DNA from: CAYYNP01 sp964472545
GTDB lineage: Bacteria > Planctomycetota > Planctomycetia > Pirellulales > Thermoguttaceae
Direction: 5' to 3'
NCBI GenBank assembly: GCA_964472545.1
Contig: CAYYNP010000112.1
Coordinates: 1 to 28,139 of the forward strand
Length of the DNA: 28,139 nucleotides
The notes under the pieces are model-generated. The model made no database searches and was not told the DNA's origin. It saw nothing but the letters and a program-made list of their open reading frames with translations. The translations under genes and the position numbers were made by a program. Below are positions 7,393 to 15,783 of this stretch, one piece after another (positions within the stretch are counted from its first letter, which is position 1; each line of letters starts with the position of its first letter).

Positions 7393-8136
7393 TCACGACG
7401 GCGAACCCTCCGCGGGCTTCCGCCGTCGGCTATTCTCCGTCGCGAAGCTGCAAAACCTCGCCAGCACGGCCGCGCAATGGGGCGTTTCGTGGACGGAGGA
7501 CTCCAAAGCGCCGGCGTCTTGCCCGTCGGCTGCCAACGCGCCGGCCATCTGCTGTACGTAAGTCCGTGTGACGTCGGCGTCGAACTCGGGATGGAATTGC
7601 ACGCCCCAGGCACAACGGCCGACACGAAAGGCGGCGTGGGGTTCTCGCCCGCCGGCGGCCAGACAGACGGCCCCCGGCGGCAAGACCAGTGCCGATTGGG
7701 TGTGGGAGACTTGCACGTCGAACCGTGGCGGCAGGCCGGCCAGCAGCGGGTCTTCCGCCGCGGCGTCGGCTAGCTCAACCTCGACCGTGCCGTATTCGAG
7801 TCCCGCCGGATTGTCGCCCGCCGCACCGCCGGCCGCGTGGGCCAGGAGTTGATGGGCGTAGCAGATGCCCAACAGCGGCACCTCGGCTTCGATCGCCCCG
7901 CGGAGCCACTCGGCGGTCCGCTGAGACCAGTCGGCCCGATCGGTCACCATAGCGTGCGACCCGGTGACCACGATCCCGGCGAAGTCGCGCGGCTCGGGCA
8001 GGGTCTCGCCGGCCACCGGATCGACGACCAGCGTTTCGGCCGCCTCACCGCCCAGCCCGTCGCGAGTCCAGTCCTCGAAGTCGCCCCGCCGCCGGGCGAG
8101 ATCGACAAACGTCGAACCGAGCTTGACGATTAGCAT
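7393..8136 (-). CDS. Class I glutamine amidotransferase-like protein (GMP synthase GATase type)
   Basis: A stand-alone glutamine amidotransferase domain of 247 residues, cytoplasmic. The nucleophile is the Cys of GICYAHQLL (about residue 92), and the His and Glu of the triad are in VQFHPEF (about 182 and 184). An oxyanion-type VTGSHAMV lies near residue 60. Such domains release ammonia from glutamine for a synthase partner, or act as gamma-glutamyl hydrolases. No synthase gene is adjacent, so the substrate is unknown. The ATG at 8136 is preferred over the GTG three codons earlier; no clear ribosome binding site decides it. The last 15 or so residues (ending RRRKPAEGSPS) are encoded by a repeat found elsewhere in the window, so the natural tail was probably altered by insertion of the repeat. 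Confidence 0.85.
   Translation of the reverse strand: MLIVKLGSTFVDLARRRGDFEDWTRDGLGGEAAETLVVDPVAGETLPEPRDFAGIVVTGSHAMVTDRADWSQRTAEWLRGAIEAEVPLLGICYAHQLLAHAAGGAAGDNPAGLEYGTVEVELADAAAEDPLLAGLPPRFDVQVSHTQSALVLPPGAVCLAAGGREPHAAFRVGRCAWGVQFHPEFDADVTRTYVQQMAGALAADGQDAGALESSVHETPHCAAVLARFCSFATENSRRRKPAEGSPS
7404..7432. repeat. 29-bp repeat copy 1, overlapping the amidotransferase 3' end
   Basis: This 29-bp stretch matches 15197-15225 at 24 of 29 positions, both starting AACC and ending CGGCTA. It lies inside the last codons of the amidotransferase gene and encodes its Arg- and Lys-rich tail. The second copy lies inside the last codons of the PepSY-associated gene. Confidence 0.65.
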
Positions 8137-8201
8137 CCGTTGCACGTCGGCGTCACTCCGTTACGGGTCGCTCACTCATGGGCCGCTCATTGCCGAGTTG
8201 C

Positions 8202-9275
8202 TCACTTCTGGGCGTCGATCAACTCCAACATCGCATCACCCATCGCACGGCCGATGCGGTTGAACCAGATCGCGCTGCCCATGTAGTGGTAGCCGAAATC
8301 GGAGCCGGTCTTTTCCCACTGCTCGAAGTTGTCGCGCCACTTCGGATACAGTTCTTCGGCCGCCTTGTCGATCAGCACGTCGGTCCGCACGGCCTTGACG
8401 TTGCCCTTGAACTCCGGCACCTTCTCCATGGCAAGCTGTGCCTGCTGGACGGTCGCCATGGCGCCGGAGGCCTCGTTCGAGCCGTTTTGGCCCATCACGC
8501 CGATCACAAACGGCATCTTCGGCGCGTCGAGGTCCTTGCGGACGTCGTTGATAAAGTGCTCCATGTTCGAGGCGTATTCGTCCTGGCCACCGTACATGTC
8601 GTTCCAGCCCTGGAACCAGACGAACCCGGCGATTTCGAGCTTCTTGCCCTTCAGCGTGGGGAACATCGTCTCGTAGTTCTCGAACGTCTGTTGGACCTCG
8701 GCCAGCATGTTGCGATACGACGAGCCGTAGGGCTCCTTGATGTCGTCGATAGTGGGCAGCGGGTCGTTGCGGTTGTTCTTCTCGTTGTTGTCCTTGACGC
8801 GCTTCTGCCGCTGCTGGAGTTCCTCTTGCAGCTTCTCGTCGCTCGGGAAGCCGGCCGAGGGCGAGCGGAAGAGCTTGACCAGCGAGTGGCCGCCCCAGGC
8901 CGCTTTGATCAGCAGCACCGGCTCGTCGAAGCGGTCGGCCACGGCGGTGCCGAATTCGAGTTCCACGCCGGTCCGGTCCGGCGAGCCGTAGCCGATCGTC
9001 AATCCACCGTGGCGGCCAAGGTACTTGATGAAGGCGTCGTCGCGGACGATCCACTCGCCGTCCTTGCGCAAATGGGCGAACAATTCCTTGGTCTTCGGCG
9101 CCTCGGCCTGGTAGTCCAGTAGCTTGTTCTTCGCCTTGCCCTCCATGTTCGACTGCCCGGCGAGGATGAAGACTTTGACGGTCCGGGCATCGGCGGCCTG
9201 CGCCGCGGAATCGATCGCGGGCGACAATGCCGCCACGGCAACGGCAGCGAGCAACAAGGCGTGTTTCATCATCAT
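8202..9275 (-). CDS. Exported SASA-domain (sialate O-acetylesterase-like) carbohydrate esterase
   Basis: Secreted SGNH-type esterase of the SASA/DUF303 family, 357 residues. The N-terminus MMMKHALLLAAVAVAAL up to about residue 28 is a Sec signal peptide ending AAQAA. The nucleophile Ser is S42 in AGQSNMEG. WFQGWND at about 225 marks the oxyanion/substrate block, with Trp where many members have Glu. The catalytic His is in FGYHYMGSA (about residue 330), with an Asp four residues before it. The family removes acetyl groups from sugars such as sialic acid or plant polysaccharides; the exact substrate cannot be read here. GGAG stands just before a run of three ATG codons, so the start could be any of them. 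A charged, Gln/Asn/Lys-rich insert lies at about 148-170. Confidence 0.88.
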   Translation of the reverse strand: MMMKHALLLAAVAVAALSPAIDSAAQAADARTVKVFILAGQSNMEGKAKNKLLDYQAEAPKTKELFAHLRKDGEWIVRDDAFIKYLGRHGGLTIGYGSPDRTGVELEFGTAVADRFDEPVLLIKAAWGGHSLVKLFRSPSAGFPSDEKLQEELQQRQKRVKDNNEKNNRNDPLPTIDDIKEPYGSSYRNMLAEVQQTFENYETMFPTLKGKKLEIAGFVWFQGWNDMYGGQDEYASNMEHFINDVRKDLDAPKMPFVIGVMGQNGSNEASGAMATVQQAQLAMEKVPEFKGNVKAVRTDVLIDKAAEELYPKWRDNFEQWEKTGSDFGYHYMGSAIWFNRIGRAMGDAMLELIDAQK

Positions 9276-9688
9276 CGGACTCCAAGGTCAAGTGGGCAAG
9301 TGGTTGAGTGGCTAAACGGGTGTGGCGGCAGTGCCGCCGTGTGGGCAAGTATATCACCCGACCGCGCCGCAAGTCCAGCCGCCGGCGGGGATTCGGAGCC
9401 TTGGGGCGTAAGCATTCGTCTAACCCGTTCGTAGTGCCCCGATTCATCGGGGCCGTGCAGCGGAATCCCGCGAAAGACCGCATGAATGCGGTCACTACGA
9501 ACGGCTCTTGACGGGTTGGGCGATTGCTTACCCTGGGGCAGAGACTCGAGCCTGGAGACACTCGGGGCCGTAGATTCGGGGCCGGGATCGGTCACGACGC
9601 CCAGCGCGATTCGTTCGGGCGGGCCGGTTATGCTACACTCAAGCGTAGATAATCTCTGCCCCGATGGTCCGCGTAACAAGGTGGAAGA
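9276..9688. other. 413-bp divergent intergenic region
   Basis: This spacer separates two divergent exported-protein genes and must hold both promoters. Its middle is occupied by a nested inverted repeat (9406-9533). To the right of that, an extended -10-like TGCTACACT (about 9631-9639) lies 50 bp before the propeller gene, without a good -35. I see no small gene in it. Confidence 0.5.
9406..9533. repeat. Nested inverted repeat with two internal hairpins
   Basis: The outer arms (9406-9428 and 9511-9533) are inverted copies matching at 19 of 23 positions. Inside them, CCGTTCGTAGTG (9425-9436) pairs perfectly with 9493-9504. Inside that stem are two further hairpins: CCCCGATTCATCGGGG (9437-9452) and GACCGCAT with ATGCGGTC (9476-9493). 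The inner part has a cloverleaf outline with GTAG/CTAC in its closing stem, like the other REP-like elements here. The nesting suggests that one element inserted into another. Confidence 0.75.
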
Positions 9689-12600
9689 ATGAAGCGTCAC
9701 CCGAGCCGTCTGCTGCTTTTTGTGGTTCTGTTGGTACTGTCGTATTCGCAAAGCGGGCCGGCCGCCACCACGGCGACGCCTGCCACCGTCCGGCTGGAGT
9801 CGTGGCAGCAGCACGTCCGGCTTACGGAGGCCTCCCCGTTCAAGCACTTGCCGTGGCGTGCCCTGGGGCCAACCCGCCAGGGCGGCCGCATCGAGGCGAT
9901 CGCTTGCCCGGCGGATTCGCCGAAGACGATCTACCTCGGGCCCGGCTCGGGCAATCTCTGGAAGTCGCAGGACGACGGCGAAACCTGGCGGCCGATCTTC
10001 GAACACCAGCCAACGTTCTCCATCGGCGACGTGGCCGTAGCACCGAGCGACCCGAATATCGTCTGGATCGGCAGCGGCGAGACGCAACCCCGCCACAGCG
10101 GCTACACGTACGCCGGCATCGGTGTGTTCAAGTCGACCGACGCCGGGGCCACGTGGACGCACGTAGGACTGGCGGAAACGCACCATATCGGCAAAGTCTT
10201 GGTCCATCCGACAAATCCCCAGATCGTCTACGTCGCCGCTATCGGCCACGCTTGGACCGATAACCCCGAGCGAGGGCTGTTCAAGACGATCAACGGCGGC
10301 AAGAAGTGGGACGCCGTGTTGACGATCGACGAGCAGACCGGCGTCGTCGATCTGGCCATGGATCCCGAAGACCCCAACGTGCTTTACGCCGCGGCCTGGC
10401 ACAAGACGCGTACCGAAATGTCCGGCAAGCGAAGCGGGGTCTATAAGACGACCGACGCCGGCAAGACGTGGAAGCCGTTGACCAACGGCCTGCCGCAGGA
10501 CGTGGAGTTGGGGCGCTCAGGTCTCGCCGTCGCCGCATCGAACCCCAAGGTCGTCTACGCCGTCATCGACAACCACGCCAAGACCGACGACGGCAAGCGG
10601 ATCGTCGGCGCCGAGGTCTATCGGTCCGACGACAAAGGAGCGACGTGGCGCCGCACGCACGAGGAGAGCCTCTACCACGTCTACTCCGTCTACGGCTGGA
10701 AGTTCGCCGATATCCACGTTCTGCCGGACGACGACAACGAACTGTTCCTCTTCGGCAACTACGGCTACCACTCGACCGACGGCGGAAAGACCTTCGAGAA
10801 GATCAGCGAGGAGATCACGCGGCTACACGAGCACAAAGCCACCAGGATGCACCTCGACCAGCACGAGGTGTGGATCGACCCGCAGAATCCCGACCGGTTG
10901 TTGCTGGGCAACGACGGCGGGCTGTTCATCTCCCGCGACCGAGGCGCGTCGTGGCTACACGTGAACAACCTGCCCATCGGCGAGTATTACACGATCCACG
11001 TCGACGACGCCCAGCCGTACAACGTCTACGGCGGCACGCAGGACAACGCCTCGCACGTCGGCCCGGCCACCGCAACGCTCGAAGACGGCAAGCCCGACGA
11101 CTGGCAGCAGGTCTTTCTCGACATCTGGGGTGGTGGCGACGGCTTCGTCACGATCCCCGACCCGACCGCACCGGGTTGGATCTACTACGAGCACCAGCAC
11201 GGCGACATGTACCACAAAAAGCCGGGCGGATCGGTCTTGACCGGGGCCAAGGGCGACCGGCATATTCGGCCGCGTCCGGGGAAGGGCAAGCCCGGCTATC
11301 GCTTCGGCTGGTATACGCCGTTTGCGATCTCGCACGCCGATCCGCAGACGCTCTACGTGGGGGCGAACAAGCTGCTGAAGTCCGTCGACCGCGGCGAAAC
11401 GTGGACCGAGATCAGCCCGGAGTTTGCGGCCAATCCGGAGGTTGGCAAGCGTGGCAAGGCGCCGCTGGGCGTGATCACGTCGCTCTCGCAGTCGCAACTC
11501 GATCCGGATTTGATCTACGTCGGGCTCGACAACGGCCAGCTCTACGTCACTCGCAACGAGGGCCACACCTGGACTCCATGCAGCGCGGGACTGCCTGAAA
11601 AGTGGGTCACACGGGTCGAGGCCTCGCAGAACACGGCCGGCACGGTCTACGTCTCGATGACCGGCTTCCGCGAGGACGACTTCGCCGTCTATCTCTACGC
11701 CTCGGACGACCACGGCCGCACGTTCCGGTCGATCGCCGGAAACCTCCCGGCCGCCGAGTCGGTCAACGTCGTCCGTGAAGACCCACGCAGCGGCGACGTG
11801 CTCTACGCGGGTACCGACCTGGGCGTCTACGTCTCGACCGATCGCGGCCGCTCGTGGCAGGCGCTCGGAGGCAATCTGCCCACCACGCCGGTACACGATC
11901 TGGCCGTCCATCCCCGCGAGCATGAAGTCGTTATTGCGACCCACGGCCGTAGCGTGTTCTTGTTGGACGCCGAGGAGATCGTCGCTCCGCCGGCCGTCGA
12001 TGCGGCTGCCGTGCAAGAGCGGCGCATCGGCGAGTTGGCCGCCGACTTGGCCGAGAAGCTTCCGCTGCGCCCGCTCGGCCCGGCGCTGAAGCCCGGGCGG
12101 ATTGCCGATATCGTGGTCGACCCGCGCGATCGGAGCGTCTGGTACTTGGCCGTCGCCTCGGGCGGCCTCTGGAAGACGACCAACCGCGGAAATGACTGGA
12201 CGCCGATTTTCGACGGCGGCGGGTCTTACTCGATGGGCTGCGTGGTGCTCGATCCGAACAATCCCGACGTCGTTTGGCTGGGCACCGGCGAGAACTCATC
12301 GAACCGTAGCGTCGGCTACGGCGACGGCATCTACCGCAGCGACGACGGCGGGCAGACCTGGATACATATGGGACTGGACGACTCGCAGCACATCGGCCGA
12401 ATCCTCGTCGATCCCCGCGACTCGAACACCGTCTTCGTCGCCGCGCAGGGGCCGCTCTGGTCGCCCGGCGGTGATCGAGGGCTGATGAAAACCACCGACG
12501 GCGGTCGGACCTGGAAGGCCGTGCTGGCGATCGGCGAGAACACGGGCGTGACCGATGCCGCGTTCGATCCTCGCAATCCCGACGTGATCTACGCCGCAAC

Positions 12601-14560
12601 CTATCAACGCCGCCGCCGCGTGGGCCAGTTGATCGGCGGCGGGCCGGAGTCGGGCATCTATCGCTCCGACGACGGCGGAGAGAACTTCAAGAAGCTGGCC
12701 GACGGAATCCCGGACGTCGACAAGGGACGCATTGCCTTGGCCGTCTCGCCGCAGAAGCCCGACGTCGTTTACGCGCTGGTTACCGCCGCCGAAAAGCAGG
12801 GCGGTTTCTTCCGCTCGGAGAATCGCGGCGACAAGTGGACCCGGCAGAGCGACTACGATTCGGTCGACCCGCAATACTACGGCGAGATCTACGCCGATCC
12901 GCATCAATTCGATCGCGTCTACACAATGGATGTCCGCATCCACGTCACCGAAGACGGCGGCAAGACCTTCAAGGCCGTGCCCTGGCGGATGCACGTCGAC
13001 AATCACGCGATGCTCTTCGATCCCGACGACGAGCGTCACTTGCTGGTGGGCAACGACGGCGGGTTGTACGAGTCGGTCGACGGCGGCGGCACGTGGCGAC
13101 ACTTCACCAACCTGCCCACGTCGCAGTTCTATCGCACGACGGCCGACAACGCCGTGCCGTTCTACTTCATCTACGGCGGCACGCAGGACAACGGCTCGAT
13201 GGGCGGCCCCTCGCGGACCGTGCATCGCGCGGGCATCCGCACCAGCGACTGGATCCGCACCGGAGGGGCCGACGGCATGCAGCCGCTGGCCGACCCGGAA
13301 GACCCGGCGATCATCTACAGCACGATGCAAAACGGCGGGCTCACGCGGATCGACAAGCGGACCGGCCAGCGCAAGGGCATCCGGCCGCCGCGCGACCCGG
13401 AAGGGCCCGAGGAGATCCGCTGGCATTGGGACTCGCCGCTGATGATCAGCCCGCATTCGGCCGCCCGGGTCTACACGGCCGGTAACGTGCTCTATCGCAG
13501 CGACGACCGGGGCGACAATTGGCGGCGAATCAGCCCCGACCTGACCCGGCAACTCGACCGCGACGCAATCCCCGTGATGGGACGCGTCTGGGGCGAGAAC
13601 GCAGTGCAGAGGCATCGCTTTACGACGTCTCTGAGCGTGGCCTCTGCGCTGGACGAATCGCCGGTGCAAGAGGGCCGGCTCTACGTCGGCACCGACGACG
13701 GGCTGCTTCAGATTACCGAAGACGGCGGCGAGAACTGGCGGAAGGCCGAGCGATTCTCAGGCGTTCCCGAGTGGACGTACGTGGCCGACGTGTGTGCCTC
13801 ACGACACAACGCTCAGCGGCTCTACGTGGCGTTGAACAACCACCAGCGGGGCGACTTCAAGCCGTACCTGCAACGCAGCGACGACGGCGGGCGGACGTGG
13901 ACGTCGATCGCCGGCAACCTTCCCGATCGCCACGTGCTCTGGTCGATCGCCGAGGACCACGTCAACCGGAACCTGTTGTTCGCCGGCACGGAGTTGGGGT
14001 TGTTCTTTACCGTCGACGGCGGCCGGCGTTGGGTGAAGTTGCAGCAAGGGGCCCCGACGGCCGCCTATCGCGATCTGTATATCCACCGCCGCGAGCACGA
14101 TCTGGTGGCGGCCACGTTTGGACGTGGGTTCTTCATGCTCGACGACTACACACCGCTGCGACACCTCACGGCCGAGACGCTCGAATCCGACGGCCGGCTG
14201 TTTCCGCCGCGTCACGTCCGCGCGTATCACGAGTTGGGTTTCGCCGAGGCCACCTACGGCAACTACGCCACGGAGAACCCGCCGTTCGGGGCCACGTTCA
14301 CCTACTACCTGGGCGACGGATTTGTGAAGAACGCGAAAGCGCAGGTAACGTTGACGATCGCCGACGGTGACGGCGAGACGGTGCGCGAACTCAAAGGCCC
14401 CGCCACGCCGGGGCTGCATCGCGTCACATGGGATCTGCGCGGCGGCTCCGGTCTGGTCGAGCCGGGCGAGTATCGCGTGACCTTGACCGGGAGCGTCGAC
14501 GGTGTTAAGACGGCACTCGGCCCGCCGCAAACCATTGACGTCTTGCCGCTGAGCCCATAG
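9689..14560 (+). CDS. Giant exported Asp-box protein with two tandem VPS10/sortilin-like propeller units
   Basis: A 1623-residue exported protein. The signal peptide is MKRHPSRLLLFVVLLVLSYS, cut at about residue 22-27. Two long homologous units follow, at about 52-765 and 790-1515. Each begins with a LPxRxLGP motif and then runs through many BNR/Asp-box turns such as KSQDDGETW, KSTDAGATW, RSDDGGQTW and KTTDGGRTW, as in sortilin/VPS10 and YVTN-type beta-propellers. Both also share a GTQDN motif. About residues 1550-1610 form an Ig/FlgD-like beta domain (GLHRVTWDLRG, GEYRVTLTG). Asp-box folds bind or hydrolyse glycans or bind proteins; no catalytic set is evident, so the function is unknown. 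An AAGGTGG ribosome binding site lies eight bases before the ATG. The PepSY-associated gene follows after a twin-hairpin spacer. Confidence 0.88.
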   Translation: MKRHPSRLLLFVVLLVLSYSQSGPAATTATPATVRLESWQQHVRLTEASPFKHLPWRALGPTRQGGRIEAIACPADSPKTIYLGPGSGNLWKSQDDGETWRPIFEHQPTFSIGDVAVAPSDPNIVWIGSGETQPRHSGYTYAGIGVFKSTDAGATWTHVGLAETHHIGKVLVHPTNPQIVYVAAIGHAWTDNPERGLFKTINGGKKWDAVLTIDEQTGVVDLAMDPEDPNVLYAAAWHKTRTEMSGKRSGVYKTTDAGKTWKPLTNGLPQDVELGRSGLAVAASNPKVVYAVIDNHAKTDDGKRIVGAEVYRSDDKGATWRRTHEESLYHVYSVYGWKFADIHVLPDDDNELFLFGNYGYHSTDGGKTFEKISEEITRLHEHKATRMHLDQHEVWIDPQNPDRLLLGNDGGLFISRDRGASWLHVNNLPIGEYYTIHVDDAQPYNVYGGTQDNASHVGPATATLEDGKPDDWQQVFLDIWGGGDGFVTIPDPTAPGWIYYEHQHGDMYHKKPGGSVLTGAKGDRHIRPRPGKGKPGYRFGWYTPFAISHADPQTLYVGANKLLKSVDRGETWTEISPEFAANPEVGKRGKAPLGVITSLSQSQLDPDLIYVGLDNGQLYVTRNEGHTWTPCSAGLPEKWVTRVEASQNTAGTVYVSMTGFREDDFAVYLYASDDHGRTFRSIAGNLPAAESVNVVREDPRSGDVLYAGTDLGVYVSTDRGRSWQALGGNLPTTPVHDLAVHPREHEVVIATHGRSVFLLDAEEIVAPPAVDAAAVQERRIGELAADLAEKLPLRPLGPALKPGRIADIVVDPRDRSVWYLAVASGGLWKTTNRGNDWTPIFDGGGSYSMGCVVLDPNNPDVVWLGTGENSSNRSVGYGDGIYRSDDGGQTWIHMGLDDSQHIGRILVDPRDSNTVFVAAQGPLWSPGGDRGLMKTTDGGRTWKAVLAIGENTGVTDAAFDPRNPDVIYAATYQRRRRVGQLIGGGPESGIYRSDDGGENFKKLADGIPDVDKGRIALAVSPQKPDVVYALVTAAEKQGGFFRSENRGDKWTRQSDYDSVDPQYYGEIYADPHQFDRVYTMDVRIHVTEDGGKTFKAVPWRMHVDNHAMLFDPDDERHLLVGNDGGLYESVDGGGTWRHFTNLPTSQFYRTTADNAVPFYFIYGGTQDNGSMGGPSRTVHRAGIRTSDWIRTGGADGMQPLADPEDPAIIYSTMQNGGLTRIDKRTGQRKGIRPPRDPEGPEEIRWHWDSPLMISPHSAARVYTAGNVLYRSDDRGDNWRRISPDLTRQLDRDAIPVMGRVWGENAVQRHRFTTSLSVASALDESPVQEGRLYVGTDDGLLQITEDGGENWRKAERFSGVPEWTYVADVCASRHNAQRLYVALNNHQRGDFKPYLQRSDDGGRTWTSIAGNLPDRHVLWSIAEDHVNRNLLFAGTELGLFFTVDGGRRWVKLQQGAPTAAYRDLYIHRREHDLVAATFGRGFFMLDDYTPLRHLTAETLESDGRLFPPRHVRAYHELGFAEATYGNYATENPPFGATFTYYLGDGFVKNAKAQVTLTIADGDGETVRELKGPATPGLHRVTWDLRGGSGLVEPGEYRVTLTGSVDGVKTALGPPQTIDVLPLSP

Positions 14561-14617
14561 TAGCCATCTTGCTCCGCAAGATGTGGCAGCGTCTCGCCGA
14601 AGCGAGACGCCTCCTAC
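14560..14617. repeat. Twin-hairpin element bounded by GTAG and CTAC
   Basis: Right at the stop codon of the propeller gene, GTAG (14560-14563) and CTAC (14614-14617) enclose two strong hairpins. The first is CATCTTGC/GCAAGATG with a three-base loop (14565-14583). The second is GCGTCTCGC/GCGAGACGC with loop CGAA (14589-14610). The layout is that of a bipartite REP element. It could also act as a terminator or 3'-end stabiliser, although there is no T-tract. Confidence 0.7.
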
Positions 14618-14665
14618 GGTCGTCCAACCCAGCGGCATCCGACATCCCCGGGAGAATCGAGCGCA

Positions 14666-15226
14666 ATGGCAAACAGGAGTCTCAATGGGTGGGCGAGGAA
14701 ATCACATCGATGGGGCGCCATCGCCTGCACGATTCCCTCGCTGGTGGTGATCGTCTCGGGACTCCTGCTGCAGGTGAAGAAGCAGTCACCATGGGTGCAG
14801 CCGCCGACTCAGAGGGGCACCGCAGCCAACGAAACGCCGCAGCAAGGCTGGCCACAGATTCTCGAAGCAGCGCGTTCCGTCGAGGCCGCCGAGGTATCCG
14901 GCTGGGAGGATATCGATCGGCTCGACGTGCGCCCCGGCAAGGGCGTCGTCAAGGTCCGCTGCAGCAACCGCTGGGAGCTACAAATCGACCTGCAAACCGC
15001 CGAGGTGCTCTCCTCGACCTATCGCCGCTCCGACCTGATCGAGAGCTTCCACGACGGCTCGGTTTTCACCGAAACGGCCAAGATGTGGATCTTTCTGCCC
15101 AACGGGATCCTTTTGGCCGTGTTGTGGCTTTCCGGCCTGTGGCTCTGGTGGGTGCCGTGGCGGAACCGGCGGAAGAAGCGACTCTCTAACGGCGCAAACC
15201 TTCCGGGGACTTCCGCCCCCGGCTAG
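14666..15226 (+). CDS. PepSY-associated membrane protein
   Basis: A 186-residue inner membrane protein resembling a minimal PepSY-associated TM protein. It starts with the typical RKSHRW motif (His at about 14) followed by helix 1 at about 17-38. An extracytoplasmic PepSY-like region is at about 60-130 (WELQIDLQTAEVLSS), and helix 2 is at about 140-165 (PNGILLAVLWLSGLWLWWV), with a basic cytoplasmic end. Full-length relatives have four helices and are linked to iron uptake or reduction; this one has two. GGGAGAA upstream supports the ATG at 14666. The last 10 residues and the stop come from a 29-bp repeat, so the C-terminus is probably secondary. It lies 105 bp after the propeller gene; a link to it is not evident. 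Confidence 0.78.
   Translation: MANRSLNGWARKSHRWGAIACTIPSLVVIVSGLLLQVKKQSPWVQPPTQRGTAANETPQQGWPQILEAARSVEAAEVSGWEDIDRLDVRPGKGVVKVRCSNRWELQIDLQTAEVLSSTYRRSDLIESFHDGSVFTETAKMWIFLPNGILLAVLWLSGLWLWWVPWRNRRKKRLSNGANLPGTSAPG
15197..15225. repeat. 29-bp repeat copy 2, overlapping the PepSY gene 3' end
   Basis: This copy matches 7404-7432 at 24 of 29 positions in the same orientation and carries most of the stop codon of the PepSY-associated gene. As at the first copy, a copy of the CACGCACCCTAC element lies nearby (15277-15294). Confidence 0.65.
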
Positions 15227-15273
15227 GTCTGCGCGAGATAGCTGCGATGTTCTGTCGACGATTTGGTCGGCGC

Positions 15274-15294
15274 GGTGCGTTTCACGCACCCTAC
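15274..15294. repeat. Solo half of the GTAG...CTAC palindrome
   Basis: GCGTTTCACGCACCCTAC (15277-15294) is identical to the right arm of the palindrome at 7326-7376, but the left arm is missing. It can still form a short six-pair hairpin (GGTGCG/CGCACC). It stands ten bases from the end of the Ni-SOD gene, between two convergent genes. Confidence 0.7.
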
Positions 15295-15303
15295 GCTCCG
15301 TCG

Positions 15304-15783
15304 CTACTCTCCAAGATACGCGTGCTCGAACTGATGCACCAACTCGCGCAGCCTATCGGTGTGGGCCGTGTCGGTCGTCTGCTTGGCCTTCATGGCGTGT
15401 ACGACAATGTGGTGCAAAAGCGTGATTTGCGTGACGTACTTCCGTTTGGCGGCCGTGTCGGCGTCCGGCCCTACCGGTTTGACCCGCTGGGTGAGAAAGT
15501 ACTGCACGGCGATCTCTTGGATCTTGTTGCAGTGTTCCTCTTTGTTGATCACCCAGCGGACGATCTGATTGGCGTTCACCTCTTCGGCGGCCGTCAACTC
15601 GGCGATCTGATTGATCGACTTCTCGACGGTCGTGATGTGCTCGTTGAGCAACTTGATCCGCGTGGCGTCGTCGTAAATCCCACAGGGGATCTCGCAATGT
15701 GCCGACGCCGGCACCGTGTAGCCCGCCGTCAGCGCGGCAACCAACGCGAAAAGTCCGAACTTCACCAAACTCGACGTCTTCAT
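15304..15783 (-). CDS. sodN: Nickel superoxide dismutase with a Sec signal peptide
   Basis: Ni-SOD converts superoxide to hydrogen peroxide and oxygen. The nickel hook HCEIPCGIY is complete at residues 29-37: His1, Cys2 and Cys6 of the mature enzyme. The known family needs removal of a propeptide so that His becomes the N-terminus, usually by the SodX protease. Here residues 1-28 look like a Sec signal peptide (basic start, hydrophobic core, PASA directly before His29), so signal peptidase I alone would make the right N-terminus and place the enzyme outside the cytoplasm. The mature part would be 131 residues, a little longer than the roughly 117 of the Streptomyces enzyme. No sodX-like gene is adjacent. 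GGGAG lies before the ATG. The assignment is firm; the export route is inference. Confidence 0.93.
   Translation of the reverse strand: MKTSSLVKFGLFALVAALTAGYTVPASAHCEIPCGIYDDATRIKLLNEHITTVEKSINQIAELTAAEEVNANQIVRWVINKEEHCNKIQEIAVQYFLTQRVKPVGPDADTAAKRKYVTQITLLHHIVVHAMKAKQTTDTAHTDRLRELVHQFEHAYLGE

Noticed and set aside
7393..7432. Two related tails at gene ends taken as a sign of homologous proteins
   Set aside because: The tails are read from opposite strands of the repeat in different frames, and the proteins are otherwise unrelated; only the DNA is repeated.
9672..9684. GTAACAAGGTGG resembles the 3' end of 16S rRNA
   Set aside because: The flanking sequence does not match 16S rRNA and there is no rRNA upstream. 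It is a chance match, and its AAGGTGG serves as the ribosome binding site of the next gene.
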